Assembly: GCA_018711545.1 (NCBI GenBank)
Contig: DVIC01000034.1
Coordinates: 1 to 33,819 of the forward strand
Length of the DNA: 33,819 nt
Source of the DNA: Fimenecus stercoravium
GTDB lineage: Bacteria > Bacillota > Clostridia > Oscillospirales > Acutalibacteraceae
Reading direction: 5' to 3'
In this document: in pieces, positions 7,428 through 14,898 of the stretch
How the letters are laid out: each line of letters starts with the position of its first letter
Numbering within the stretch: position 1 is the stretch's first letter
Made by a program: the position numbers and the translations under genes
The notes under the pieces: generated by a model
What the model was told of the DNA's origin: nothing
The model's database searches: none
What the model saw: the letters and a program-made list of their open reading frames with translations, nothing else

Positions 7428-7586
7428 TCTTTGGGCGCACAAGCCGGGTCACTGCGTGCGGCAGAAAACTTTATTGTTTCCGCAGTGCCATAGATCTCTT
7501 GCAAATGGGAAGTGCAGATTTCATATTCCGCTTCGGGTATTTGAAGAACGCTGCTCGCGCAGCGGCTCGGCTTGTGCGCCCAAAGA
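7428..7586. repeat. 159-bp element with 19-bp perfect terminal inverted repeats
   Basis: The left end TCTTTGGGCGCACAAGCCG (7428-7446) is perfectly complementary to the right end (7568-7586). Symmetry continues imperfectly for about 15 more bases (CACTGCGTGCGGCAG against the CGCTGC...GCAG region). The inside has a further hairpin (CACTGCG ... CGCAGTG) and no convincing gene. It could be a small MITE-like element or a large RNA hairpin at the 3' end of the zinc-ribbon transcript. No clear target-site duplication is seen. Confidence 0.6.
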
Positions 7587-7620
7587 CCGATCCGCACACA
7601 AAGATTGATTTGATTGCCGG

Positions 7621-7658
7621 AAACAGGGGGCGGTTTTTAGAACCGTCCCCTGTTTTTT
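7621..7658 (+). terminator. Intrinsic terminator after the zinc-ribbon gene
   Basis: A 15-bp stem (7621-7635 with 7641-7655, one G-U pair) with loop TTTAG is followed by a run of six T. It is likely to end the transcript of the zinc-ribbon gene about 230 bases downstream of its stop. Confidence 0.85.
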
Positions 7659-7708
7659 GGGTGAATTGGCGCGCAGCCGCGGCAATGCGTAAAACCTGTC
7701 CGCACCGC

Positions 7709-7839
7709 ATCTGATTTCAGATGTCTAACATCTAAAATCTAAAACGGCCAGCCGCAAGGGCTGTCCCTACGGTTTTCTGCTGTCTTTCGGCTTGCCCATC
7801 CCACATCTGATTTCTGTCTTCTAATGTCTGATGTCTGAG
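7709..7839. repeat. Heptad repeat cluster before the ribosomal operon
   Basis: Forward heptad blocks lie at 7709-7743 and 7805-7839, five units each. Between them is the arm GCCAGCCGCAAGGGCTGTCCCTAC (7745-7770). Bases 7721-7793 are identical to 6319-6391. The cluster lies between the terminator at 7621-7658 and the S10 promoter at 7943 and contains no gene. Confidence 0.8.
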
Positions 7840-7942
7840 CCGCCCACCCACAACATCTTGCGGTCAAAATCCTGCCGAAACCGATTCGCGGAAAAAAGTT
7901 TTGATTTTCGGCTTTTTTCACGAACTTTTTTGAAAAAACTTG

Positions 7943-7971
7943 TTGCATTTTCCAAATGGGTGTGATAGAAT
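7943..7971 (+). promoter_or_regulatory. Promoter of the S10-spc-alpha superoperon
   Basis: The pattern is TTGCAT (7943-7948), a 17-base spacer with a TGTGA extended element, then TAGAAT (7966-7971). Transcription would start near 7978, giving a leader of about 290 bases before rpsJ. It is the only good promoter pattern between the upstream repeats and rpsJ. Confidence 0.65.
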
Positions 7972-7978
7972 ACCAAGG

Positions 7979-8269
7979 CACGTGTGGAAAAGGGCGAGCC
8001 ATGCCCTTTTTTATGCGACCGATATGCGATGATGCGGTAGGTGGCTGCACTCGGATGCAGGGAATTACCGCGGAGTATGTCCGATTCCAAACCGGGCGAC
8101 CCATACTGTCCGCTTTTGGGCGCGCGAAGGCGCGTTCGCAAAAGCGACTGTGCGCTTTTCTGCGCCGTCCGAAAAACCGAGGTTTTTCGGTTTTTTGTTC
8201 GGAAGGCTGTAAACACCCGGCAGGGTTGCAGAAAAGCATTTGCCCTAACTTTCAAGGAGGCAACAAAAC
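7979..8269 (+). promoter_or_regulatory. Structured leader RNA of the ribosomal protein superoperon
   Basis: The leader has several stems. One is AAAAGGGC/GCCCTTTT followed by T (7988-8012). Next, GCGGTA/TACCGC (8034-8039 with 8066-8071) encloses CTGCA/TGCAG (8045-8049 with 8056-8060). Then AGTATG/CATACT (8074-8079 with 8102-8107). It ends with a terminator-like hairpin at 8169-8196. S10 operon leaders commonly mediate feedback by a ribosomal protein (L4 in Escherichia coli). The same role here is an inference, and this fold is not the enterobacterial one. Confidence 0.6.
8169..8196 (+). terminator. Attenuator-like hairpin upstream of rpsJ
   Basis: CCGAAAAACC (8169-8178) pairs with GGTTTTTCGG (8181-8190), followed by six T. 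It lies inside the leader, 74 bases before the rpsJ start, so it would stop transcription before the operon unless an alternative fold prevents it. Confidence 0.65.
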
Positions 8270-8587
8270 ATGGCTGCAACAAAAGGCAAGAAGATCCGTA
8301 TCCGGCTCAAGGGCTACGACCACGACCTTGTGGACAGAGCTGCGGAAAGAATCGTCGAGACCGCCAAGCGCACCGGCGCACAGGTCTCCGGCCCCGTTCC
8401 GCTGCCCACCGAAAAGGAAGTCGTGACCATTCTGCGCGCCGTCCATAAGTATAAGGACAGCCGCGAGCAGTTTGAGCAGAGAACGCACAAAAGGCTCATC
8501 GACATTCTCAGACCTTCAAATAAGACCGTTGAAGCGCTGACGAACCTTGAGCTTCCCGCAGGCGTGGACATCGAAATCAAGCTTTGA
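8270..8587 (+). CDS. rpsJ: 30S ribosomal protein S10 (NusE)
   Basis: S10 sits in the 3' domain of the small subunit and, as NusE, pairs with NusB in transcription antitermination. The protein has 105 aa; the family is usually 102-105. Typical segments are IRIRLKGYDHDLVDRAA near the N-terminus and the long loop with DSREQFEQRTHKRLIDI. AAGGAGG lies 9 bases upstream of the ATG. It is the first gene of the superoperon, behind a long folded leader with an attenuator-like hairpin. A 66-base gap with a GAGA-loop hairpin separates it from rplC. Confidence 0.98.
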   Translation: MAATKGKKIRIRLKGYDHDLVDRAAERIVETAKRTGAQVSGPVPLPTEKEVVTILRAVHKYKDSREQFEQRTHKRLIDILRPSNKTVEALTNLELPAGVDIEIKL

Positions 8588-8613
8588 TCTCCAAGTGTGC
8601 GCCCAAAGGTCAT

Positions 8614-8629
8614 GTTGGCGAGAGCCAAC
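8614..8629 (+). other. GNRA-type hairpin between rpsJ and rplC
   Basis: GTTGGC (8614-8619) and GCCAAC (8624-8629) enclose the tetraloop GAGA. It is not followed by a T-run, so it is not a terminator. Other gaps within the S10 part are mostly 15-20 bases; this one is 66. Confidence 0.5.
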
Positions 8630-8653
8630 CAATAACCAAAGGAGGAAAAAACA

Positions 8654-9286
8654 ATGCAAAAAGGTCTTATCGGTAAGAAAATCGGCATGACGCAGCTCTT
8701 TGACGAGAGCGGCAAGGTCATCCCCGTGACCGTCGTAGAGGCAGGTCCCTGCGTCGTCGTCCAGAAAAAGACGATGGAAAACGACGGTTATGAGGCTGTG
8801 CAGGTCGGCTTCGGCGATGTGAAAGTCACGCGCGTCAACAAGCCCCTCGCCGGTCACTTCAAGAAAGCGGACGTCGCCCCGAAAAAGGTGCTCAAGGAGT
8901 TCCGCCTTGCGGACACCGCGAGCGTGAACGTCGGCGACATCCTCAAGGCAGACGTGTTCGCGGTCGGCGACCGTGTGGACGTTGTCGGCACCAGCAAGGG
9001 CAAAGGCACCGCCGGCGCGATCAAGCGCTGGAACTTCGGCCGCCTGAAGGAATCCCACGGTACCGGCCCCGTCGCGCGGCACGCAGGGTCCTTGGGCGCG
9101 TGCTCCGACCCCTCCCGCGTTTACAAGGGCAAGAAGCTCGCCGGTCACCTCGGCGCCGAGCGGGTCACCATCCAGAACCTCGACGTCGTTAAGGTGGACG
9201 CCGAAAACAACCTGATCGCCATCAAAGGCGCCATCCCCGGCCCCAAGGGCGGGATCGTGGTGCTTGCCGATACGGTGAAAAAATAA
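8654..9286 (+). CDS. rplC: 50S ribosomal protein L3
   Basis: L3 is an early assembly protein of the large subunit that reaches toward the peptidyl transferase centre. The protein has 210 aa, the usual bacterial length. The N-terminal GKKIGMTQLFDESG and the extended loop with HGTGPVARHAGSLGACSDPSRV are characteristic. The site GGAGG lies 7 bases before the ATG. rplD follows after 16 bases. Confidence 0.98.
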   Translation: MQKGLIGKKIGMTQLFDESGKVIPVTVVEAGPCVVVQKKTMENDGYEAVQVGFGDVKVTRVNKPLAGHFKKADVAPKKVLKEFRLADTASVNVGDILKADVFAVGDRVDVVGTSKGKGTAGAIKRWNFGRLKESHGTGPVARHAGSLGACSDPSRVYKGKKLAGHLGAERVTIQNLDVVKVDAENNLIAIKGAIPGPKGGIVVLADTVKK

Positions 9287-9302
9287 GGAAGGAGTGTTCT
9301 AA

Positions 9303-9926
9303 ATGACGAAACTTGCAGTACTCGACAAGGCCGGCAAAAAGGTTTCCGACCTCGAGCTCAACGAAAGCATTTTTGCGATCGAGCCCAACGAATCTGCCAT
9401 GCACCTGATGGTTGTCAGCTACCTTGCCAACCAGCGCCAGGGCACGCAGTCAACCCGCACTCGTTCCGAGGTCTCCGGCGGCGGCAAGAAGCCGTGGCGC
9501 CAGAAGGGCACGGGACGTGCCCGCCAGGGCTCCACGAGAGCGCCCCAGTGGACGCACGGCGGTATCGCGCTGGGCCCCAAGCCCCGTGCATACGGCATCG
9601 ATGTGAACAAAAAGGTCAAGCGCCTCGCAATGAAGTCCGCCCTTTCCGCGAAGGTCGCGGCAAACGAGATGATCGTGCTCGACGATTTCGGCCTTGACGC
9701 GATCAAGACCAAGGACGTCGCCGCGGTGCTCGCAGCCGTCAAGGCGGACAAGAAAACGCTCATCGTCCTGCCCGAAAAGGACGACGTCGTTTACAAGAGC
9801 GCACGCAACCTTGACAAGACGAACGTCACCCTCGTCAGCACGCTGAATGTCTACGACATCCTCAACTGCAACACCATCGTGGTGCTCAAGGACGCCGTGG
9901 CAAAGATCGAGGAGGTTTACGCATAA
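9303..9926 (+). CDS. rplD: 50S ribosomal protein L4
   Basis: L4 binds 23S rRNA domain I and lines the exit tunnel. In E. coli it also represses the S10 operon through the leader. The protein has 207 aa. The basic tunnel loop GGGKKPWRQKGTGRARQGS, with APQWTHGG after it, lies near residues 58-85. A regulatory role on the leader at 7979-8269 is possible but unproven. The stop overlaps the rplW start by one base (TAATG). Confidence 0.98.
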   Translation: MTKLAVLDKAGKKVSDLELNESIFAIEPNESAMHLMVVSYLANQRQGTQSTRTRSEVSGGGKKPWRQKGTGRARQGSTRAPQWTHGGIALGPKPRAYGIDVNKKVKRLAMKSALSAKVAANEMIVLDDFGLDAIKTKDVAAVLAAVKADKKTLIVLPEKDDVVYKSARNLDKTNVTLVSTLNVYDILNCNTIVVLKDAVAKIEEVYA

Positions 9927-10219
9927 TGAAACTTGCTCAGGACATCATCCTGCGCCCCGTCATCACCGAAGAGAGCATGGCGGGCCAGGCGCTGAAAAAG
10001 TACACCTTCAAGGTGGATAAAAACGCGACCAAGCCCGAGATCAAGGCGGCTGTGGAACAGCTGTTCGGCGTCAAGGTGCAAAAGGTCAACACGATCAACG
10101 TTCGCAGCCACCTGAGAAGATACGGCCGGTATGAAGGCTACACCGCTTCGTGGAAAAAGGCGGTCGTCACCCTGACCGAGGACTCCAAGACCATCGAGTT
10201 CTTCGACGGGATGATGTAA
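9926..10219 (+). CDS. rplW: 50S ribosomal protein L23
   Basis: L23 lies at the tunnel exit and is the docking site for trigger factor and signal recognition particle. The protein has 97 aa, starting with KLAQDIILRPVITEES, and contains VEQLFGVKVQKVNTINV and a basic loop RRYGRYEGYTASWKKA. The start codon shares an A with the rplD stop, so translation is probably coupled. A 92-base gap follows, with a short GGAGC/GCTCC hairpin before rplB. Confidence 0.98.
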   Translation: MKLAQDIILRPVITEESMAGQALKKYTFKVDKNATKPEIKAAVEQLFGVKVQKVNTINVRSHLRRYGRYEGYTASWKKAVVTLTEDSKTIEFFDGMM

Positions 10220-10311
10220 GGCGCGGCGCACATCCGCGTGCATCCAAATCCCGACGATAATGTATGGAGCCCGACATGCTCCGCTAAATCGTTCCAAGGA
10301 GAGTGAACAAA

Positions 10312-11145
10312 ATGTCGATCAAAGTCTACAAACCGACAACCAACGCACGACGCAATATGTCGGTTACGGATTATTCCGAGCTTTCAAAGAACGGCCCCGA
10401 AAGAAGCCTGCTCGCCCCCCTCAACAAAAAGGCAGGGCGCAACAGCTACGGCCGCATCACCGTCCGCCACAGAGGCGGCGGCAACCGCAGAAAGTACCGC
10501 ATCATCGACTTCAAGCGCGACAAGGTCGATATGCCTGCAACCGTGCTCACCTTAGAGTACGATCCCAACCGTTCCGCGCACATCGCGCTTGTGCAGTATG
10601 CGGACGGCGAAAAGAGATACATCCTCGCGCCCGCGGGCTTAAAGGTCGGCGACAAGATCGAGGCCGGCGAGAGCGCCGACATCAAGGTCGGCAACGCCCT
10701 GCCGCTGTCCGCGATCCCCACCGGCACCATGGTCCACAACGTGGAGCTGTATCCCGGCCGCGGCGGCCAGCTTGCCCGTGCTGCGGGCAACGCCGCACAG
10801 CTTATGGCGAAAGAAGGCGCCTATGCCCTGCTTCGTCTGCCCTCCGGGGAGCTGCGCAACGTTTCGGCACAGTGCTTCGCGACCGTCGGCACCGTCGGCA
10901 ACGCCGATCACGAGAACGTCAAGATCGGTAAAGCCGGCAGAACGCGCCACATGGGCGTGCGCCCGACCGTCCGCGGTTCGGTCATGAACCCGAACGACCA
11001 CCCGCACGGCGGCGGCGAAGGCAAATCGCCTGTCGGCCGTCCCGGTCCCTGCACGCCGTGGGGCAAACCCGCCCTCGGCTACAAGACCAGAGCCAAGAAG
11101 AACCGTTCCGACAAGTTTATTGTCAAGCGCCGTAACGGCAAATAA
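10312..11145 (+). CDS. rplB: 50S ribosomal protein L2
   Basis: L2 is one of the most conserved large-subunit proteins and supports subunit joining and the peptidyl transferase centre. The protein has 277 aa, the standard length. Signatures are GRITVRHRGGGNRRKYR and, near the C-terminus, HPHGGGEGKSPVGRPGPCT with WGKPALG. I chose ATG 10312, which has AGGAGAG 8 bases upstream. A GTG at 10303 in the same frame overlaps the ribosome binding site and would add only MNK. Confidence 0.98.
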   Translation: MSIKVYKPTTNARRNMSVTDYSELSKNGPERSLLAPLNKKAGRNSYGRITVRHRGGGNRRKYRIIDFKRDKVDMPATVLTLEYDPNRSAHIALVQYADGEKRYILAPAGLKVGDKIEAGESADIKVGNALPLSAIPTGTMVHNVELYPGRGGQLARAAGNAAQLMAKEGAYALLRLPSGELRNVSAQCFATVGTVGNADHENVKIGKAGRTRHMGVRPTVRGSVMNPNDHPHGGGEGKSPVGRPGPCTPWGKPALGYKTRAKKNRSDKFIVKRRNGK

Positions 11146-11164
11146 GCCGAAAGGAGTGTAGAGT

Positions 11165-11446
11165 ATGAGCAGAAGCGTTAAAAAAGGACCTTACGTTGCA
11201 CCGAAGCTGTTAGCCAGAGTGCAGAAAATGAACGAGAACGGCGAAAAGATCGTTCTGAAGACATGGAGCCGCAGCTCGACTATATTCCCGGACTTTGTCG
11301 GCCACACCTTTGCCGTCCATGACGGACGCAAGCATGTGCCGGTGTACGTTACGGAGGACATGGTCGGTCACAAGCTCGGCGAATTCGCGCCGACGCGGAC
11401 GTTCCGCGGCCATGCGGGGTCTAAGACCTCGAACAACGGCAAATAA
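11165..11446 (+). CDS. rpsS: 30S ribosomal protein S19
   Basis: S19 sits in the head of the small subunit near the A site and pairs with S13. The 93-aa protein begins SRSVKKGPYV and has the hallmark WSRSSTIFPDFVGHTF and VHDGRKHVPVYVTEDMVGHKLGEF. The same spacer, AAGCCGAAAGGAGTGTA, precedes both this gene and rplV. Confidence 0.98.
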   Translation: MSRSVKKGPYVAPKLLARVQKMNENGEKIVLKTWSRSSTIFPDFVGHTFAVHDGRKHVPVYVTEDMVGHKLGEFAPTRTFRGHAGSKTSNNGK

Positions 11447-11465
11447 GCCGAAAGGAGTGTAACGA

Positions 11466-11798
11466 ATGGAAGCAATTGCAAAAGCGAACCATGTGCGCAT
11501 TGCGCCCCGCAAGGTAAAGATCGTTCTGGACCTCATTCGGAACAAACCCTGCGACGAGGCGGCGGCGATCCTCAAGTACACACCCAAGGCTGCGTGTGAA
11601 CCGCTCGGGAAGCTGCTGAAATCCGCCATGGCAAACGCCGAAATGAAGGATATGGACACCTCGCGCCTGTATGTCGCCGCGTGCCGTGTCGATCAGGGCC
11701 CGACCCTCAAGCGCATCCGTCCGAGAGCGCAGGGCCGCGCATACAGAATCAACAAGAAGACTTCGCACATTACGCTTGTGCTGAAGGAAGCGGAATAA
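11466..11798 (+). CDS. rplV: 50S ribosomal protein L22
   Basis: L22 forms part of the constriction of the exit tunnel together with L4. The 110-aa protein has VRIAPRKVKIVLDLIRNK at the start and the beta-hairpin region GPTLKRIRPRAQGRAYRI toward the C-terminus, which in other bacteria is where macrolide-resistance changes occur. GGAG lies 8 bases upstream of the ATG; rpsC follows after 15 bases. Confidence 0.98.
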   Translation: MEAIAKANHVRIAPRKVKIVLDLIRNKPCDEAAAILKYTPKAACEPLGKLLKSAMANAEMKDMDTSRLYVAACRVDQGPTLKRIRPRAQGRAYRINKKTSHITLVLKEAE

Positions 11799-11813
11799 GC
11801 GGGGAGGTACACT

Positions 11814-12485
11814 ATGGGACAGAAAGTGAATCCCACCGGTCTTCGCATCGGTGTCATCAAGAACTGGGAATCGCGCTGGTACGCCGATAAAAAGGATTTC
11901 GGCGACACGCTCATTTCCGACAACAAGCTGCGCACCTACCTGTTGAAAACCCTCGCTCCGGCGGGCGTTCCGAAGGTAGAGATCGAGCGTGACTCGAAGC
12001 GTGTGCGCATCAACATCCACTGCGCCAAGCCCGGCATGGTCATCGGTAAGGGCGGCTCGGAGATCGAAAAGCTCAAAGCGACCTGCAAGAAGATGCTCGG
12101 CGGCGAAAAGGATGTTTATATCAACATCGTTGAGATCAAGCAGCCCGACCTGAATGCGCAGCTCGTCGCGGAGAACATCGCTTCGCAGCTCGAGCGCCGC
12201 ATCTCGTTCCGCCGCGCGCTCAAACAGAGCATCGGCCGCACCATGAAGCTCGGCGCAAAGGGCATCAAAACACAGGTCAGCGGGCGCTTGGGCGGCGCGG
12301 AAATCGCGCGCACCGAGCATTACCATGAAGGTACGATCCCGCTGCAGACCATCCGCGCCGACATCGACTACGGCTTTGCCGAGGCGAAAACGACCTACGG
12401 CCGCATCGGCGTGAAAGTTTGGATCTACAAGGGCGAGGTCCTGCACGACACCCGCAGAACCCGCAAGGAAGGAGGCACAAAATAA
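11814..12485 (+). CDS. rpsC: 30S ribosomal protein S3
   Basis: S3 lines the mRNA entry channel and, with S4 and S5, helps unwind structured mRNA. The 223-aa protein starts GQKVNPTGLRIGVIKNW and carries a type II KH domain with the loop PGMVIGKGGSEIEKL at about residues 77-91. The C-terminal domain includes EIARTEHYHEGTIPLQTIRA. Its stop overlaps the rplP start by one base (TAATG). Confidence 0.98.
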   Translation: MGQKVNPTGLRIGVIKNWESRWYADKKDFGDTLISDNKLRTYLLKTLAPAGVPKVEIERDSKRVRINIHCAKPGMVIGKGGSEIEKLKATCKKMLGGEKDVYINIVEIKQPDLNAQLVAENIASQLERRISFRRALKQSIGRTMKLGAKGIKTQVSGRLGGAEIARTEHYHEGTIPLQTIRADIDYGFAEAKTTYGRIGVKVWIYKGEVLHDTRRTRKEGGTK

Positions 12486-12919
12486 TGCTGCTGCCCAAGA
12501 GAGTCAAATACCGCAGAGTCCACAGAGGGCGTCTGACCGGTAAAGCTGCCAGAGGCACCAAAGTCAGCTACGGCGATTACGGCCTTGTGTCTCTGGAACC
12601 CGCATGGATCACCTCCAACCAGATCGAAGCCGCCCGTATCGCGATGACGCGCTACATCAAGCGCGGCGGTCAGGTTTGGATCAAGATCTTCCCCGACAAG
12701 CCCATCACGGAAAAGCCCGCTGAGACCCGCATGGGTTCCGGTAAAGGCTCGCCCGAATACTGGGTGGCGGTCGTGAAACCCGGCCGCGTTATGTTTGAAA
12801 TCGCAGGCGTTCCCGAGGAGACCGCGCGTGAGGCTATGCGCCTTGCCGCCAACAAGCTCCCCGTGAAATGCAAGTTTGTCACCAAGGCACAGCAGGAAGA
12901 GGAAGGTGAGCAGGCATGA
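12485..12919 (+). CDS. rplP: 50S ribosomal protein L16
   Basis: L16 organises the A-site tRNA binding region of the large subunit. The frame is open further upstream, but the conserved start MLLPKRVKYRRVHRGRLTG places the ATG at 12485, overlapping the rpsC stop, and gives 144 aa as in most bacteria. The signature GSGKGSPEYWVAVVKPGR lies near residues 80-97. It overlaps rpmC by 4 bases (ATGA). Confidence 0.98.
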   Translation: MLLPKRVKYRRVHRGRLTGKAARGTKVSYGDYGLVSLEPAWITSNQIEAARIAMTRYIKRGGQVWIKIFPDKPITEKPAETRMGSGKGSPEYWVAVVKPGRVMFEIAGVPEETAREAMRLAANKLPVKCKFVTKAQQEEEGEQA

Positions 12920-13119
12920 AAGCAAGTGAACTGAGAAAACTCTCCCCTTCGGAGCTTGACAAGAAGCTCGCGGAGCTCAAGGATGAGCTGTTCAAGCTGC
13001 GCTTTCAGCAGGCGGTCAACCAGCTCGATAACCCGATGCGTATCAGCGCCGTCAAAAAGGACATCGCGCGCGTAAAAACGATCCAGCGCGACGTTGAACT
13101 GCACGGCGCGCAGTCTTAA
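12916..13119 (+). CDS. rpmC: 50S ribosomal protein L29
   Basis: L29 is a small helical-hairpin protein at the tunnel exit next to L23. The 67-aa sequence has the family pattern MKASELRKLSPSELDKKLAE and then LFKLRFQQAVNQLDNPMRI. The start codon lies inside the end of rplP (ATGA overlap), so translation is probably coupled. Confidence 0.97.
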   Translation: MKASELRKLSPSELDKKLAELKDELFKLRFQQAVNQLDNPMRISAVKKDIARVKTIQRDVELHGAQS

Positions 13120-13137
13120 CGAAGGAGGGCACACGAA

Positions 13138-13395
13138 ATGAGCGAAAGAAACCTGAGAAAAACGCAGGTCGGTCTTGTGACCAGCGACAAAATGGACAAA
13201 ACCGTTGTGGTCTCCATCAAAGACAGAGTCCAGCACCCGCTGTATAAAAAGATCGTCAACCGCACGGTCAAGATCAAGGCGCACGACGAGAAAAACGAGT
13301 GCGGCGTGGGCGACAGAGTCCTTGTCATGGAAACGCGTCCCCTCTCGAAGGACAAGAGATGGCGCGTGGTCGAAATCATCGAGAAAGCGAAGTAA
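13138..13395 (+). CDS. rpsQ: 30S ribosomal protein S17
   Basis: S17 is an OB-fold primary binder of 16S rRNA. The 85-aa protein shows RNLRKTQVGLVTSDKMDKT and, later, HDEKNECGVGDRVLVMETRPLS, both characteristic. AAGGAGGG lies upstream of the ATG. It sits between rpmC and rplN, as in nearly all bacteria. Confidence 0.98.
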   Translation: MSERNLRKTQVGLVTSDKMDKTVVVSIKDRVQHPLYKKIVNRTVKIKAHDEKNECGVGDRVLVMETRPLSKDKRWRVVEIIEKAK

Positions 13396-13414
13396 TTTCT
13401 AAGGAGGGATTCCT

Positions 13415-13783
13415 GTGATCCAACAACAGACTTACCTCAAAGTGGCGGACAACACCGGCGCGAAAGAAATTATGTGCATTCGCGTGCTCGGCGGTTCCGG
13501 CAGAAGGTATGCCAATATCGGCGACGTGATCGTCGCTTCCGTTAAAAAGGCAGCACCCGGCGGCGTTGTGAAAAAAGGCGACGTTGTCAAGGCCGTAGTC
13601 GTTCGTTCGGCCAGCGGCGTGCGCAGAGACGACGGGACGTATATCCGTTTCGACGAAAACGCCGCCGTCCTCATTAAAGAAGACAAAAACCCCAGAGGCA
13701 CCCGTATCTTTGGGCCGGTTGCAAGAGAGCTTCGTGACAAGGATTACATGAAGATCCTGTCTCTTGCTCCCGAAGTGCTGTAA
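13415..13783 (+). CDS. rplN: 50S ribosomal protein L14
   Basis: L14 forms part of an intersubunit bridge and binds the silencing factor RsfS. The 122-aa protein has the family's fixed length and the sequence MIQQQTYLKVADNTGAKEIM, ending FGPVARELRDKDYMKILSLAPEVL. The start codon is GTG at 13415, supported by AAGGAGG 7 bases upstream and by the conserved N-terminus. Confidence 0.98.
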   Translation: MIQQQTYLKVADNTGAKEIMCIRVLGGSGRRYANIGDVIVASVKKAAPGGVVKKGDVVKAVVVRSASGVRRDDGTYIRFDENAAVLIKEDKNPRGTRIFGPVARELRDKDYMKILSLAPEVL

Positions 13784-13797
13784 GGGAGGAACGAAAA

Positions 13798-14115
13798 ATG
13801 AGTAAAGTACATGTGAAAACCGGCGATACCGTGGTTGTCTTAAACGGCAAGAACCGCGGCAAGCAGGGCAAGGTCATGCAGGTCTCCCCGTCTGAGGGCA
13901 AGGTGATCGTCGAGGGCGTCAACGTCGTCACGAAGCACGTCAAGCCCCGCAAGGTCGGCGAACCCGGGGGACTGATCAAGGCGGAAAGCGCTCTGTATGC
14001 CGATAAGGTCCAGCTCGTCTGCCCGAAGTGCGGCAAGCCTACGCGCGTCGGCCACGAGGGCACGGGCAAGGATAAAAAACGCGTCTGCAAAAAGTGCGGC
14101 GCACAATTTGAATAA
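13798..14115 (+). CDS. rplX: 50S ribosomal protein L24 with C-terminal zinc ribbon
   Basis: L24 is an assembly initiator of the large subunit near the tunnel exit. The 105-aa protein has a KOW motif (VKTGDTVVVLNGKNRGKQGKV) near residues 4-24. The C-terminal CPKCGKPTRV ... RVCKKCG has two CxxC pairs and probably binds zinc, as in many Firmicutes. GGGAGG precedes the ATG; rplE follows after 17 bases. Confidence 0.98.
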   Translation: MSKVHVKTGDTVVVLNGKNRGKQGKVMQVSPSEGKVIVEGVNVVTKHVKPRKVGEPGGLIKAESALYADKVQLVCPKCGKPTRVGHEGTGKDKKRVCKKCGAQFE

Positions 14116-14132
14116 GGGAGGGACATAACACA

Positions 14133-14675
14133 ATGGCAGCAAGAATGAAAGAAAAGTACACTTCTGAGATCGCTCCGGCGCTGCAGAAGAAGTTCGGCTA
14201 CAAAAGCGTTATGCAAATCCCGAAGCTCGACAAGATCGTCATCAACGTCGGTTGCGGCGAGGCACGCGACAACTCCAAGGTGCTCGACGCGGTCATGAAG
14301 GATCTTTCGCAGATCACGGGTCAGAAGCCCGTTGCCTGCAAGGCGAAGAAGTCCGTTGCGAACTTCAAGCTGCGCGAGGGCATGACCATCGGCGCGAAGG
14401 TGACGCTGCGCGGCGACAGAATGTATGAATTCCTCGACCGCTTCTTCAATCTCGCGCTTCCGCGCGTGCGCGACTTCCGTGGGATCAATCCCGACTCGTT
14501 CGACGGCAGGGGCAACTACTCCATGGGCGTCCGCGAGCAGCTGATCTTCCCGGAGATCGAGTACGACAAGATCGACGCGGTGCGCGGAATGGACATTTGC
14601 TTTGTTACCACTGCCAACACGGACGAAGAAGCACGCGAGCTGCTGACGCTTCTCGGCGCGCCGTTTGCGAGATAA
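14133..14675 (+). CDS. rplE: 50S ribosomal protein L5
   Basis: L5 binds 5S rRNA and contacts the P-site tRNA. The 180-aa protein has the usual length. Conserved segments are VMQIPKLDKIVINVGCGEA and, later, PRVRDFRGINPDSFDGRGNY and GVREQLIFPEI. The next gene, for S14, starts 12 bases after its stop. Confidence 0.98.
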   Translation: MAARMKEKYTSEIAPALQKKFGYKSVMQIPKLDKIVINVGCGEARDNSKVLDAVMKDLSQITGQKPVACKAKKSVANFKLREGMTIGAKVTLRGDRMYEFLDRFFNLALPRVRDFRGINPDSFDGRGNYSMGVREQLIFPEIEYDKIDAVRGMDICFVTTANTDEEARELLTLLGAPFAR

Positions 14676-14687
14676 GGAGGGATTATC

Positions 14688-14873
14688 GTGGCCAAAACAT
14701 CTATGAAAGTTAAGCAGGCTCGCCCTGCGAAGTATTCGACCAGAGCGTATAACAGATGCAAGATCTGTGGTCGGCCGCATGCCTATCTCCGCAAATACGG
14801 CGTATGCCGCATCTGCTTCCGGGAATTGGCGCACAAGGGCCAGATCCCCGGCGTAAAGAAAGCCAGCTGGTAA
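14688..14873 (+). CDS. rpsZ: 30S ribosomal protein S14, type Z (zinc-binding)
   Basis: S14 completes the head of the small subunit. This is the short 61-aa zinc form, with CKICGRPHAYLRKYGVCRICF giving two CxxC pairs and ending KGQIPGVKKASW. The start codon is GTG 14688, with AAGGAGG 8 bases upstream; the ATG five codons further is less well placed. The C+ form shows zinc dependence; no zinc-free paralogue is in this window. Confidence 0.97.
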   Translation: MAKTSMKVKQARPAKYSTRAYNRCKICGRPHAYLRKYGVCRICFRELAHKGQIPGVKKASW

Positions 14874-14898
14874 GTTAGCAAGCAAAGGAGGCAACAGT

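Noticed and set aside
7394..7714. Possible small gene downstream of the zinc-ribbon gene
   Set aside because: It spans the inverted-repeat element and the terminator, with no ribosome binding site or motif.
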